DNA of 64,000 nt from JBDNJM01 sp041687755. GTDB lineage: Bacteria > Planctomycetota > UBA1135 > GCA-002686595. A program made the translations under genes and the position numbers. Below the pieces are notes generated by a model, which was not told the origin of the DNA, did no database searches, and saw only the letters and a program-made list of their open reading frames with translations. Location: positions 1-64,000 of the forward strand of contig JBDNJM010000034.1 in assembly GCA_041687755.1 (NCBI GenBank), given 5' to 3'. Shown piece after piece: positions 16,158 through 25,506 of the stretch; within the stretch, counting starts at the first letter, position 1; each line of letters begins with the position of its first letter.

Positions 16158-17981
16158 TCATGCGTCAGCGATCTCCAGCGGCAGCTCGAGGGCGCGCGTC
16201 GAGTCGAGCTTGATCACCGCGTCCAGGAACGTCTGAATCGGCACCACCTGCTGATTGCGGGTGCCGCGCGGACGCACGGCTACGGTGCCCGCCTCGCGCT
16301 CGGCATCGCCGACGATCAGCATGTAGGGCACCTGATCCGCCTGGGCCTGCTTGATGCGCTTGTTCATGTGTGTGGCCTCGGTCATGCAGGCCACGCGCAG
16401 TCCTAGCGCCTCCATTTGTGCCGCCAGCTCGATCGCGTAGTCGGCCTGCTCCTCCCGAATCGGGATCACGGCAACCTGCTCCGGCGCCAGCCAGAACGGG
16501 AACTTGCCGGCGTAGTGCTCGATCAAGCCGCCCACGAAGCGCTCGAGGCTGCCGAGCACGGCGCGGTGCACCAAAATCGGCCGCTTCTTCGTGCCGTCGG
16601 AGTCGTTGTAGAGCAGGTCGAATCGATCGGGCAGGTTGAAGTCGCACTGCACCGTCGAGTTCTGCCACTCGCGGCCCAGGGCGTCTTTGACCTTGAAGTC
16701 GATCTTCGGCCCGTAGAAGGCGCCTCCGCCCTCGTCCAGCTCGAGCTCGATGTCGGCCTTGACCGCGCCCAGTTTCAGGGCTTCGGTCGCGCGCTCCCAG
16801 CTCTCGTCCTCGCCGATGCTCTTCTCCTCCGGCCGCGTCGCTAGGTAGGCCGTGTACTCGTACCCGAAGGTCGTAAGCATCAGCTTGACCAGGTCGAGCA
16901 CGCCGGCGATCTCGTCGGCGAGCTGATCCGGGGTGCAGAAGATGTGGCTATCGTCCTGGGTGAAGCCGCGCACGCGCAGCATGCCGTGCACGACGCCGGA
17001 TTTTTCGTAGCGGTAGACCGTGCCGAGTTCCGCCCAGCGCAACGGCAGCTCTCGATAGGAGCGCCCGCGGTTCTGGTAGATCAGGATGTGACCGGGGCAG
17101 TTCATCGGCTTGACCCGATACGGCTGCTCCTCGATCTGCATCGGCGCGTACATCATCTCCGCGTAGTTCTCGAGGTGACCCGACACGGCGAACAGCGCCT
17201 CGCGGCTGATGTGCGGGCTGTAAACCGGCAGGTACTTACGCGCTGTGTGCTCGGCCCACCAGAAGTCCTCGATCTCCTTGCGCACGACGCCCAGCCGCGG
17301 GTGCCAGAACACGAATCCAGAGCCGGCTTGCTCGGGATGCACGCTGAACAGGTCTTGATCCGTGCCGATCCGACGGTGGTCGCGCAGCTTGACCTGCTCG
17401 AGCCACTCCAGGTGCGCGTCGAGGTCCTCTTGGGCCCAAAACGCCGTGCCGTAGATACGCTGCAGCATCGGCCGCTTTTCGTCGCCGCGCCAGTAGGACC
17501 CCGCGACGCTCAGCAGCTTGAAGACGTAGGCTCGATCCAGGCGATCGACGTGCGGTCCCTCGCACAGGTCGGCCCAGTCGCCGTGCGAGTAGAAGGTGAT
17601 CTTCTCGTCCTCGGGGATCAGGTCGACGGCCTCGACCTTGTACGTCTGCTCCTGTGCGCTGAGCTGCGACTTCGCGTCCTCGCGGCTGACCTCGGTACAG
17701 ACGAGTTCCGGCGTGCGCTTCGCGATCCGGCGCATCTCCTTCTCGATCTTCTTGAGGTCCTTGGCTTCGAGCGGCTCGGCCAGCTCCATGTCGTAGTAGA
17801 AGCCGTGCTCGATCGAGGGCCCGAAGCCGAACTTCGTGTCCGGAAACAGCTTTGCCACGGCGGACGCCATGAGGTGCGACACCGAGTGGCGCAGCGTCGA
17901 GAGCGGGAAGAGCCCTTCGCTGGGCTGACCGTCGCTGCGCTTGGACGCGACCTCGGCCGCGCGTTCAGATTGGGGAACCAT
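16158..17981 (-). CDS. thrS: Threonyl-tRNA synthetase lacking the TGS domain
   Basis: 607 residues from ATG 17981, chosen because AGGAGA lies 10 bases upstream; the frame is open to a GTG at 18047. It charges tRNA-Thr. The editing domain starts almost at once (His32 and His36 in HSVSH, later CEGPHV). It is followed by the class II core: zinc-binding NCPGH, motif 2 (RYEKSGVVHGMLRVRGFTQDD), and motif 3 (VLGSLERFVGGLIEHY). A C-terminal anticodon-binding domain completes it. E. coli ThrRS has about 60 residues of TGS domain before the editing domain. Here there are only about 30 low-complexity residues, so TGS is absent. The start lies 185 bp from the end of the sensor-kinase gene. Confidence 0.95.
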   Translation of the reverse strand: MVPQSERAAEVASKRSDGQPSEGLFPLSTLRHSVSHLMASAVAKLFPDTKFGFGPSIEHGFYYDMELAEPLEAKDLKKIEKEMRRIAKRTPELVCTEVSREDAKSQLSAQEQTYKVEAVDLIPEDEKITFYSHGDWADLCEGPHVDRLDRAYVFKLLSVAGSYWRGDEKRPMLQRIYGTAFWAQEDLDAHLEWLEQVKLRDHRRIGTDQDLFSVHPEQAGSGFVFWHPRLGVVRKEIEDFWWAEHTARKYLPVYSPHISREALFAVSGHLENYAEMMYAPMQIEEQPYRVKPMNCPGHILIYQNRGRSYRELPLRWAELGTVYRYEKSGVVHGMLRVRGFTQDDSHIFCTPDQLADEIAGVLDLVKLMLTTFGYEYTAYLATRPEEKSIGEDESWERATEALKLGAVKADIELELDEGGGAFYGPKIDFKVKDALGREWQNSTVQCDFNLPDRFDLLYNDSDGTKKRPILVHRAVLGSLERFVGGLIEHYAGKFPFWLAPEQVAVIPIREEQADYAIELAAQMEALGLRVACMTEATHMNKRIKQAQADQVPYMLIVGDAEREAGTVAVRPRGTRNQQVVPIQTFLDAVIKLDSTRALELPLEIADA

Positions 17982-18166
17982 GGGTTCCGGGTCTCCTGGG
18001 GAAGGCTTGGATGCCGACGAGCCCCGACCTGGGACCGACCGGTCCACGTCCGTCCCCTGCGGACGCGGAAGGCGCGCAGTCTAGCCTGGATCCTGCGGCC
18101 CGACCCGCCCCATCGCCAGATCGGTACCGGCCCTGAGTCGGGAGCGGCGGACGTTATGCACCGCCC

Positions 18167-19504
18167 TCAAGCCGCCCGCTCGGGGGACTCCGGCAGGTCC
18201 CGGATCAGCCGCTCCAGCTCCTCCATTCGCACAGGCTTGCTGAGGTAGTCGTCCATGCCCGCCGCGATGCAGCGCTGGCGGTCCTCGACCATCGCGTGGG
18301 CCGTGAGGGCCACAACCCAGGTCGAGCGCAGGGGCTCTGCCGAGGCCCGGATGGCCGCCGTCGCCTCGAACCCGCCCATAACCGGCATCGAGCTGTCCAT
18401 GAAGACCACGTCGAACGCCTCCTTGGCCAGCACGGCCAGGGCCTCGGCCCCATCGCAGGCCTCAACCACGGTGCAGCCCAGCCTCCCCAACATCTGCGAC
18501 GCGACCAGCCGGTTGATCCGGTTGTCGTCGACGACTAAGCACCGGCGCCCGAGCTGCTCCTGCCGGGGAGCCTGCGCCTGCCGCTCGGCATCCCGCGCCC
18601 GACGCGGTGCCTCCGCGGACGCGGGCAGGTGCAGCTCGACCCTGAATTTGGAGCCGACGCCCGGCGTCGAGTCCACGACGATCCGGCCGCCCATGAGCTC
18701 GACCAGGCGCTTGGTGATCGTCAAGCCCAGCCCGGTCCCTCCGAACCTACGCGTCGTGCCCTCGTCGCCTTGGGTGAAGCTGTCGAACACCTTGGCCGCA
18801 ATCTCGGGCGTCATGCCGAGGCCCGTGTCCTCGACCTCGAACCACGCGAAGCCCTCAGGCAAGGTGCCTGCGCGCACGGTGACGGATCCCTTTAAGGTGA
18901 ACTTGATCGCGTTGCTCAAGAAGTTGAGCAGCACCTGCCGCAGCCGGGCCGGATCCCCTGCCACGGTGCCGGGAAAGTCCGGGGCCAGCTCCAGATAGAG
19001 CTCGATGCCGCGCCCTTCGGCCGCGAGCCGCTGCAGGTTGACCAGGTCGCCGAGCAGGGCCCGCGGCGCGAACGCGACGCACTCCAGCTCGAGACGGTCG
19101 GCCTCGATCTTGCTGAAGTCTAGAATGTCGTTGAGCAGCAGCAGCAGTGACTCCGCCGAGCTGTGGACGACGTCGGTCAGGTCCTTCTGCCCCTGATCGA
19201 GAGGCAAAGAGCGCAGCAGCTGCAGCGCTCCGAGAATGCCGTTCATCGGCGTCCGCAGCTCGTGGCTCATCGTCGCCAGGAACTTCCCCTTAGCGCTCGA
19301 GGCCTGTTCCGCCCGGTTCTTGGCCTCGGCCAGGTCCGTCATGGTGCGCAGGTTCAGCACCTTCGTCTGACGCATGAAGGCCTCAGAGCGATCCGTGCGC
19401 CGCTCCAGCTGACGAACAGAGCGACGGAGAAGGGCGTTCTCGCGCTTCAACTCATCCTTCGATGGCTCCGAATCCTCGTCGGCGTTCAAGCTCTGCGAGT
19501 CCAT
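18167..19504 (-). CDS. Hybrid sensor histidine kinase with a C-terminal receiver
   Basis: 445 residues from ATG 19504; the frame is open further upstream but inside the preceding gene. There is no membrane segment. The first 70 residues form a coiled coil, then HisKA with His81 in MSHELRTPMNG, a HATPase domain (FLSNAIKFTLKG, DTGLGMTPE, GGTGLGLTITKRLVELMGG), and a receiver (VVDDNRINRLVASQML, phospho-acceptor in VFMDSSMPVMGG, LSKPVRMEEL). It is a soluble kinase with no sensory domain of its own. It begins 13 bp after the FIST-domain gene, which probably supplies the sensor. No output regulator is adjacent. Confidence 0.9.
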   Translation of the reverse strand: MDSQSLNADEDSEPSKDELKRENALLRRSVRQLERRTDRSEAFMRQTKVLNLRTMTDLAEAKNRAEQASSAKGKFLATMSHELRTPMNGILGALQLLRSLPLDQGQKDLTDVVHSSAESLLLLLNDILDFSKIEADRLELECVAFAPRALLGDLVNLQRLAAEGRGIELYLELAPDFPGTVAGDPARLRQVLLNFLSNAIKFTLKGSVTVRAGTLPEGFAWFEVEDTGLGMTPEIAAKVFDSFTQGDEGTTRRFGGTGLGLTITKRLVELMGGRIVVDSTPGVGSKFRVELHLPASAEAPRRARDAERQAQAPRQEQLGRRCLVVDDNRINRLVASQMLGRLGCTVVEACDGAEALAVLAKEAFDVVFMDSSMPVMGGFEATAAIRASAEPLRSTWVVALTAHAMVEDRQRCIAAGMDDYLSKPVRMEELERLIRDLPESPERAA

Positions 19505-19517
19505 GATTCCGTCTCTC

Positions 19518-20693
19518 TCAGTTGCCCAAGAGCAGGCTGACGCAGGTCTCGTTGTGAAGCTCGCTGCCGGATCCCACTTCGCCCGGAACGATCTCTCCAA
19601 AGCAGTAGAAACCGGCCAGTGGCACCGAGCCGCTAGCACCGCTGGGCAGGGCCGCACGGGCGATCTCGAGCTCCGCTTCCGTCTGCCCCCCGAGTACCCA
19701 TTGCCTCGCTGCGCAACTGAACAGCATCGCGAGGCGCGGAGCCGTTCCGGAGTAGTTCTCGAGCGCCTCCTGAATGGACTGTCGGGTCCCGTCCAGGACC
19801 CCCTGCTCGAGCACCTCGGTCATGCAGACGCGCGATCCGGTCGGAACCTCGCCCGCGAACGTCAGCGTGCCGGCCTCGACGTCCGAAGCCAGCACGGCGC
19901 GCATGATGTGCTCGTCCCCCTCCTCGTTGGTGTAGAGAGCGAGCGGGTACTCCGAGAGGCTGACGTTCTCGGCCGAGGAGTAGTAGTGCTTGTAGGCCTC
20001 GACCGCAGTTCGCTCTCCGATGCGATAGACCACATTGCCTTCGGAGTGGGTGACGCGCTGCTCTTCGCCGAGCGGAAACCACCCCGAGGACACGCCCCAA
20101 CTCACCTCGAAGTCGCCGTAGAGGGCGAGCAGCGTGAGGCTATCCGTGCGCACCTCACTACCGACGAACTCTTTCATCTGCTCAAAGTCGCGGTGGTCTC
20201 CCGTCAGGCCCCCCACCACCGGAGCCCCGCGCTCGCCGAGCCCCGCGTGGATCCGGTTCAGCACGTGGCTCGCGTTCGACGACGGAGCGAAGATGCTCAA
20301 GAGTAGCTGCGGACGGCGCTCGTCCAACTGCCCGACCGCGTGCCGAACCGCGGCGTCGGGGTCGGCGCTGAGGTTCTCCGAGGAAGCCGCCCGAGCCGAG
20401 AGCCCCTCACCGCCGAACAGGATCAGCAGCACGGAGTCGGGATGAAACCCGCCGACGCTGGACAGCTCGCCATCGGTCGTACCCCCGGTCACCTGCAGGT
20501 CGGGCCAGCGTTCGAGGACCGCCTTCAAGATCTGTCCGTGCTCATATTCGACGCTCGCCAGGATCACGCCCGCGACCGGCTCCACGCCACCCAACTCCCG
20601 CTCCGCATTCTCGAGCGCCGCCCGGACAGCTGCGCGCCCGTCGATGTCGGCGGAGTGCCCAAGCCCGACACGCAGTTCACAGCTGGGATCCAT
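19518..20693 (-). CDS. FIST-domain (FIST N + FIST C) sensory protein
   Basis: 391 residues from ATG 20693; the frame extends upstream to 20936 in low-quality sequence. The N-terminal FIST domain shows VTGGTTDGELSSVGGFHPDSV and VGGLTGDH; the FIST C part includes NYSGTAPRLAMLFSCAARQWVLG and GFYCFGEI near the end. FIST domains are thought to bind small ligands such as amino acids or their derivatives and to feed signalling proteins. The next gene, 13 bp downstream, is a soluble hybrid kinase. The pair therefore looks like a split ligand sensor and kinase. Ligand and target genes are unknown. Confidence 0.85.
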   Translation of the reverse strand: MDPSCELRVGLGHSADIDGRAAVRAALENAERELGGVEPVAGVILASVEYEHGQILKAVLERWPDLQVTGGTTDGELSSVGGFHPDSVLLILFGGEGLSARAASSENLSADPDAAVRHAVGQLDERRPQLLLSIFAPSSNASHVLNRIHAGLGERGAPVVGGLTGDHRDFEQMKEFVGSEVRTDSLTLLALYGDFEVSWGVSSGWFPLGEEQRVTHSEGNVVYRIGERTAVEAYKHYYSSAENVSLSEYPLALYTNEEGDEHIMRAVLASDVEAGTLTFAGEVPTGSRVCMTEVLEQGVLDGTRQSIQEALENYSGTAPRLAMLFSCAARQWVLGGQTEAELEIARAALPSGASGSVPLAGFYCFGEIVPGEVGSGSELHNETCVSLLLGN

Positions 20694-20956
20694 CCCGGGC
20701 TCATCGGCCAGGCCGGCGCCCGGCACTTGAGGACAACTCTGGTTCCTGGGGATATCCCGACCAGCGCGACTTTTTGGCCGTTGAGCGGGCCGAGCGACAC
20801 CTAGGGCCATCCCACGGCGGTGGTGCGCCCGAACGCCCCTCTCTAGCGCCTCATCGACAGCTAGATCAGGGCTTTCTGCTCCGAACGATCTCCCGACCGC
20901 GCGTGAGCCGCCGGCCCGCAGACCACTCGCCGGCACCAGAGAGCCCCGCGGACCCG

Positions 20957-22985
20957 CTAGAACCCCAGCGGAACCTCACGGACGGTGAGCAGCTCCCCGT
21001 CGATCCAGATCTCCACTTCGAAGCTCTCCGCCCCCTCGAACACCACCTGGGGAACGAAGACCGCGAACAGGTGTCGGCCGTCCTGGGGCGCACCATCGTC
21101 CAGGCTCTCGAGGACCTGAAGCTGGGTCCCGCCCGCACCGCTCGGCTGTGCGCCCGGACCCGCGCCCCCGACCAGCCCCGCAGCGCCCGCCTGCTGCACC
21201 CCTGCGGCGCCCGCGCCAACCTCGCGCCAACCTCGCGCGGCGCTCCGCCCGCACCGCTCGCCCGCAGCCCCACCGCTCGAGGAACCACTTGAACCTCGGC
21301 CCCCGACCCGAGCCGTCTCCCCGCTGCGTCGCGTGGCTCCACGGCCAGCTTGGTCACGTGCGGCTCGGCAACCTCGTGCTGACGAATCGGCTTCGGCTCC
21401 AGACCTGTGCGTTCGGCATCCACAGGCCCAGCCACCTCGATCGGTACCTGCGCCTCGAGCAGCACCCCGTCCACCGTGACCTGGGCAGCGAAGACGCCCG
21501 CGACCGGCCACGCCCAAACGGCGAGGCGGTAGCTCCCGTCGCCCGCGTCCTCGAGCGGGACCGACGCGAACACGCCGGGCAGGCCCAGCTCCCCCCCGTG
21601 GCCCGCGCCCAGCGCCACGCCGTTCGCATCACGGGGCACGACGCTCCAGGTCACCGCGTCCCCGGAGCTCGCGCGCACGGCCTCGGCGCTGATGCGGATC
21701 TCGCTGCGCGCGGCGTCCACGCCACCGGTCAGGTGCACCACTGGCCGAATGAGCGGCACGAAGTCCCCGAAGGCAACCTCCACGCGGTACGCGCCGGGCG
21801 GACTGTCCGTCGCGAATTGCGCCCGATACGAGCCGTCGCCGTCGTCGACCACCATGCCGAGGCTCTGCAGCGCGGGGATGTCGATCAGAACCTCCGCTCC
21901 CGGGCCCAACGCGACACCATCGCGTCCGTGGGCAAATGCGCGCACGGTCAGCACCTCCGGTTTGCCCGGCCCCTGGAACCCCGCCGCCGGCAGCACGCGG
22001 TCCGAGAGGGCGAGCAGCCGGGGCTCTTCGAGGCGCAACTGGGAGCCGGCCGGCGCCGCTGCAGACAGGAGTTCGATTCCTGAGGGAAAGCGCACTGCGA
22101 GATCGCAGGACTCCAGCCCCCCCAGCCCGAAGTGCGCAAGCCGTGGGGCTGCGCCGCCGGCGGGCCGTCGGCGCCAATCCAGCGCGTGTGGATCTGCCCC
22201 ATGGCGTCGACGAAGCGCACCCGCGCACCAAGACCTTCAGGTGCACTGGTCGAGGCGTCAAGCGCCACCTTGAGCCAGCCCTCCTCGAGCCCGGACGCGC
22301 GGCTCTCGAACAGCCGCAGCCCGCTCGAGATCTCCAAGAGCGCCAGCTCCAGATCCCCGTCGAGATCGAGGTCCGCCCATGCAGCGGCGCGATCGTCGAA
22401 GCCGTCCAGCAGGCCCAGCTGCGCGGTCGAGTCCTAATAGGTGAACCCTCCCGGCGGGCCGCGGTTCGTGTAGAGGTCGTTCTTCTGCTCCCGCGCCAGG
22501 AAGCTCAAGGATAGGGTTGCCGCCCGCCACGCCGCCGTTCACGACGAACAGGTCGTCCCAGCCGTCGTGGTTCGCGTCGAGGAAGAATGTCGCCCAGCCC
22601 ACGGCCTTGCCAAACCCGGTTGGGCTGCCGGGAATCGGGAAGAAGCCGCACACGATCTTGAAGGCGTCCGCGACCGCGGCGTACGCAACGCCCGAGTCCG
22701 GCCAGCCCTGGTTCAGCATCGCGTGGTTCTGCCCCAGGTCCGTCTTGTAGAGGTCGGGCGCGCCATCGTGGTTCAGGTCGCCGAAGGCCAAGCCCATGAT
22801 CCCGCCCTCCACGTCCGTGCCCGAGCCCGAGCCCGAGCCCGAGGACACGTCGGTGAAGACCCGTCCGCGTCGCCCATTAAGAAAGCATCACCCAGGTTCC
22901 CGGGCACGCCGGTCACGACGCCAATGCCGTGGGCGTGGCCCACGACCACGTCCGGATAGCCGTCGTCGACAGCATCTCAGTGCTT
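20957..22985 (-). pseudogene. Decayed FG-GAP/ASPIC-UnbV repeat protein
   Basis: Reading on the minus strand from about 22985, FG-GAP/VCBS pieces appear in successive frames: DAVDDGYPDVVVGHAHGIG, then (new frame) MGLAFGDLNHDGAPDLYKTD and FLDANHDGWDDLFVVNGG, then (new frame, about 22505) WADLDLDGDLELALLEIS with an amber codon at 22434-22436, then an UnbV/ASPIC segment split by a shift near 22145 (RWIGADGP and LAHFGLGGLESCDLAVRFPSG). A beta-sandwich tail shifts once more near 21250 before ending in ESFEVEIWIDGELLTVREV. That makes at least four single-base shifts plus one stop, and the 5' end is missing. Such proteins are usually exported calcium-binding propellers. Decay is more likely than error because the adjacent mur genes are clean. 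Confidence 0.8.
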
Positions 22986-23075
22986 GCACTAGGCGCGATC
23001 CGTTCACCCGTCGTCCGCGCGAGCGCCGTCAGGCTAGGAGCGGAGCGGCCTGTCCGCGCCTTGCTCCTAGCGATC

Positions 23076-24080
23076 TCACGCCCCCGGCCAATGCTTCACC
23101 TCGCGGCGCAGCTCGATACCCGTGCGCTCCGCCACCGTCGCCTCGACCCGGCCGATCAGCTCGAGCACGTCTGCCGCCGTCGCGCCGCCGCGGTTGACGA
23201 CGAAGTTGCCGTGCTTCTCGCTCACGACCGCGCCGCCGATCTGCAGGCCCTTGAGCCCGGCCTCGTCGATCAACAGTCCCGCGCCCTTGCCCGCGCTGAG
23301 CTCCTTGTCCGGGTTGCGGAACATGCAGCCGGCCGAGCGCTCAGTCACGGGCTGGGCTTGGCTCTTGTGCTTCAGGTAGTCGCGCACGCGCTCTTCGACC
23401 TCGCGCTTGGTCGAGACCTCGAGCCGCAAGACCACCCCGGACACCACGCCCTCGCCCAGACCGCCGTCGCGATAGCCAGGCCTGCAGTCCTTAGCCGCCA
23501 GGTCCACGCTCTCCCCGTCCGCGTTGATGACGCGCACCCGCTCAATCACCTCCCACAGCTCGCCCCAGCTCCCGCCCGCGTTCATCGCAACGCCGCCGCC
23601 AATACTCCCTGGAACGCCCGCGAGACCTTCGAGTCCGGTCCAGCCGAGCTGCTTCGACGCATGCACCAACCCCGGCATCGACGCGCCCGCCCAGGCGACG
23701 AGCCGCGGCGCCTCCTCGTGCTCCGGCAGCATCAGCCGCGGCAGGTCCTCTTCGAACCAGGTCTCCGCAGCGCGTTGATCCTCCGGCAACATCGAATCCC
23801 CGCGGTACTTCGCCGGCACGTGCCGGTAGGTGCGCCGCAGCCGCTCCGTCGAGATCACAACTCCGGGGATCACGCCGTCCCCGATGATCAGATTCGCGCC
23901 TCCGCCCAAGAGCCGAAAGTCGAGCTCCTCCGTGCGGCAGTAGAGCACCGCCGCCTCCAGCTCGTCCGGCGAGCTGGGCTCGAGAAAATGCTGCGCCTCA
24001 CCCCCGACCTTGAGCGTCGTGCGGGGACCGAGCGGAACGTTCTGCAGGTGAGCGCAGGGCCAGAGCCTGGAGCAGATCAT
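23076..24080 (-). CDS. murB: UDP-N-acetylenolpyruvoylglucosamine reductase
   Basis: 334 residues from ATG 24080; the start is inside the end of murC (83-bp overlap) and is the least certain point. The protein reduces UDP-GlcNAc-enolpyruvate to UDP-MurNAc using FAD and NADPH. Visible motifs are VPLGPRTTLKVGG, LGGGANLIIGDG (FAD site), GVPGSIGGGVAMNAGGSWGEL, AGCMFRNPD with the catalytic serine region, and GLLIDEAGLKGLQIGGA. There is an inserted segment around residues 85-120 (PAKYRGDSMLPEDQ) not common in E. coli MurB. It is the last gene of the dcw run; a decayed gene follows instead of ddl-ftsQAZ. Confidence 0.93.
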   Translation of the reverse strand: MICSRLWPCAHLQNVPLGPRTTLKVGGEAQHFLEPSSPDELEAAVLYCRTEELDFRLLGGGANLIIGDGVIPGVVISTERLRRTYRHVPAKYRGDSMLPEDQRAAETWFEEDLPRLMLPEHEEAPRLVAWAGASMPGLVHASKQLGWTGLEGLAGVPGSIGGGVAMNAGGSWGELWEVIERVRVINADGESVDLAAKDCRPGYRDGGLGEGVVSGVVLRLEVSTKREVEERVRDYLKHKSQAQPVTERSAGCMFRNPDKELSAGKGAGLLIDEAGLKGLQIGGAVVSEKHGNFVVNRGGATAADVLELIGRVEATVAERTGIELRREVKHWPGA

Positions 24081-25506
24081 GACGGATGGAGTCGATGTCG
24101 CCGGCGCCGACCACCAGCGCCGCGTCCCCCTCGGCGAGGGTGTCCACGAAGCGCCCCACGGCCGGCTCCAGAGCGCCACCGTAACCGATTCGAGCGCCCA
24201 GCTCTGTCGCCCGCCGAACCAGGTCTTCAGCGCTCGCGGAGGGCGCCCCGGCCCCGGGCGAGCGGGCGCCGTAGACGTCGCACACGAGACCGCCGTCCAC
24301 CGACCTCAGGGCCTCTGCGAACTCCTCCAGAAACTGGTGCGTGCGGGTGTACTGGTGCGGCTGGAACAGGATCTTGAGCGGCCGACCAGGGAAGCGTTCC
24401 GCCGCGGCGGCGAGCGTCACGGACAGCTCCGTCGGATGGTGCGCGTAGTCGTGCACGACGTCGATCCCGCCGACCGTGCCCCAGGGCTCGAAGCGCCGCG
24501 CCGCGCCGCGGAACTGGGCCAGACCTGCGACCCAGCCCTCCGCGCCAACGCCGACCGATGCCCGCCCTTCCGCGCCTTCCGCGACGCTGGCCAGCACCAG
24601 CGCGAGCACCGCGTTGTCGACGCTGAACGCGCCCGGCACCGAGAGCTCGAAACGAACCCCGGACAACGACTGCACCTGGTCGGCCGAGACCTCGATCTCG
24701 AAGCGGTAGTGCCCGCGCTCGTGCTCGACCCCGACGGCGCGAAAGTCGCGACCCTCGCGCAGGATGCGACAGCGCATGCCGCGCTCGACCTGCTCCGGCA
24801 CCTGTCGACCCAGCACCAAAACGCCGCCGGCACGCACGCGGCCCGCAAACTCCCGGAAGCCCTCGATCAGCCCCTCCAGGGATCCGTAGCAGTCAAGATG
24901 ATCCGCCTCGATGTTCGTGATCAGCGCGCCCTGGGGCGCCAGCTGCAGAAAGCTGCGGTCGTACTCGCAGGCCTCGACGACGAACGCACCGTCCGCGCCG
25001 CGGGGCAGGGCGTTCACGCCGAGGCGTTGGCACGACCCGCCGATCAGGCCCCCCGGTGCTTCTGCTGCGGCCGCCGCGCGCCGGCCGTGACTGGCCCGCA
25101 AGGCGTGCAGCAGCATCCAGCTCGTGCTCGTCTTGCCGTGCGTGCCCGCCACCGCGAGCGTGCGCTCCCCCGGCGCGAGGTGCGCGAGCAGCTCCGCGTA
25201 CTTCCACACAGGCGTCCCCCGCCGCAGGGCCTCGACCACCTGAGGATCGTCGAGCGGCACCGCCGCGGAGCGCACCACCAACCGCGCGTCCGGCGGCAGC
25301 AGCCCGGCCTTCGAGGGCCCCAGCTCCACGCGCACGCCGAGCGCCTCCAGCCCGTCGAGCAGCCGCCCGGGCGCGCGATCGTGGCCGCTGACCGTTATTC
25401 CAGCAGCCGCGAGCAGCCGCGCGGCGCCCGACACGCCCGCGCCGCCCAGGCCGAGCAAGTGCATGCGCCGCGGCAGGGCGGGCGCGAGTTCAAGTTCAGA
25501 TCCCAC
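23998..25506 (-). CDS. murC: UDP-N-acetylmuramate--L-alanine ligase
   Basis: 502 residues from GTG 25506, which has GAAGG 8 bases upstream and overlaps the murG stop by 11 bases. It adds L-Ala to UDP-MurNAc with ATP. The N-terminal fold has GLGGAGVSG, the P-loop is GTHGKTSTSW, the central motif includes VVEACEYDRSFLQL and the ITNIEADHLD magnesium region, and the C-terminal domain has DYAHHPTE and FQPHQYTRT. The His in the last motifs and the EADHLD motif distinguish MurC from MurD/E/F. The C-terminal 27 codons overlap murB. Confidence 0.95.
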   Translation of the reverse strand: MGSELELAPALPRRMHLLGLGGAGVSGAARLLAAAGITVSGHDRAPGRLLDGLEALGVRVELGPSKAGLLPPDARLVVRSAAVPLDDPQVVEALRRGTPVWKYAELLAHLAPGERTLAVAGTHGKTSTSWMLLHALRASHGRRAAAAAEAPGGLIGGSCQRLGVNALPRGADGAFVVEACEYDRSFLQLAPQGALITNIEADHLDCYGSLEGLIEGFREFAGRVRAGGVLVLGRQVPEQVERGMRCRILREGRDFRAVGVEHERGHYRFEIEVSADQVQSLSGVRFELSVPGAFSVDNAVLALVLASVAEGAEGRASVGVGAEGWVAGLAQFRGAARRFEPWGTVGGIDVVHDYAHHPTELSVTLAAAAERFPGRPLKILFQPHQYTRTHQFLEEFAEALRSVDGGLVCDVYGARSPGAGAPSASAEDLVRRATELGARIGYGGALEPAVGRFVDTLAEGDAALVVGAGDIDSIRHDLLQALALRSPAERSARSPHDAQGRG

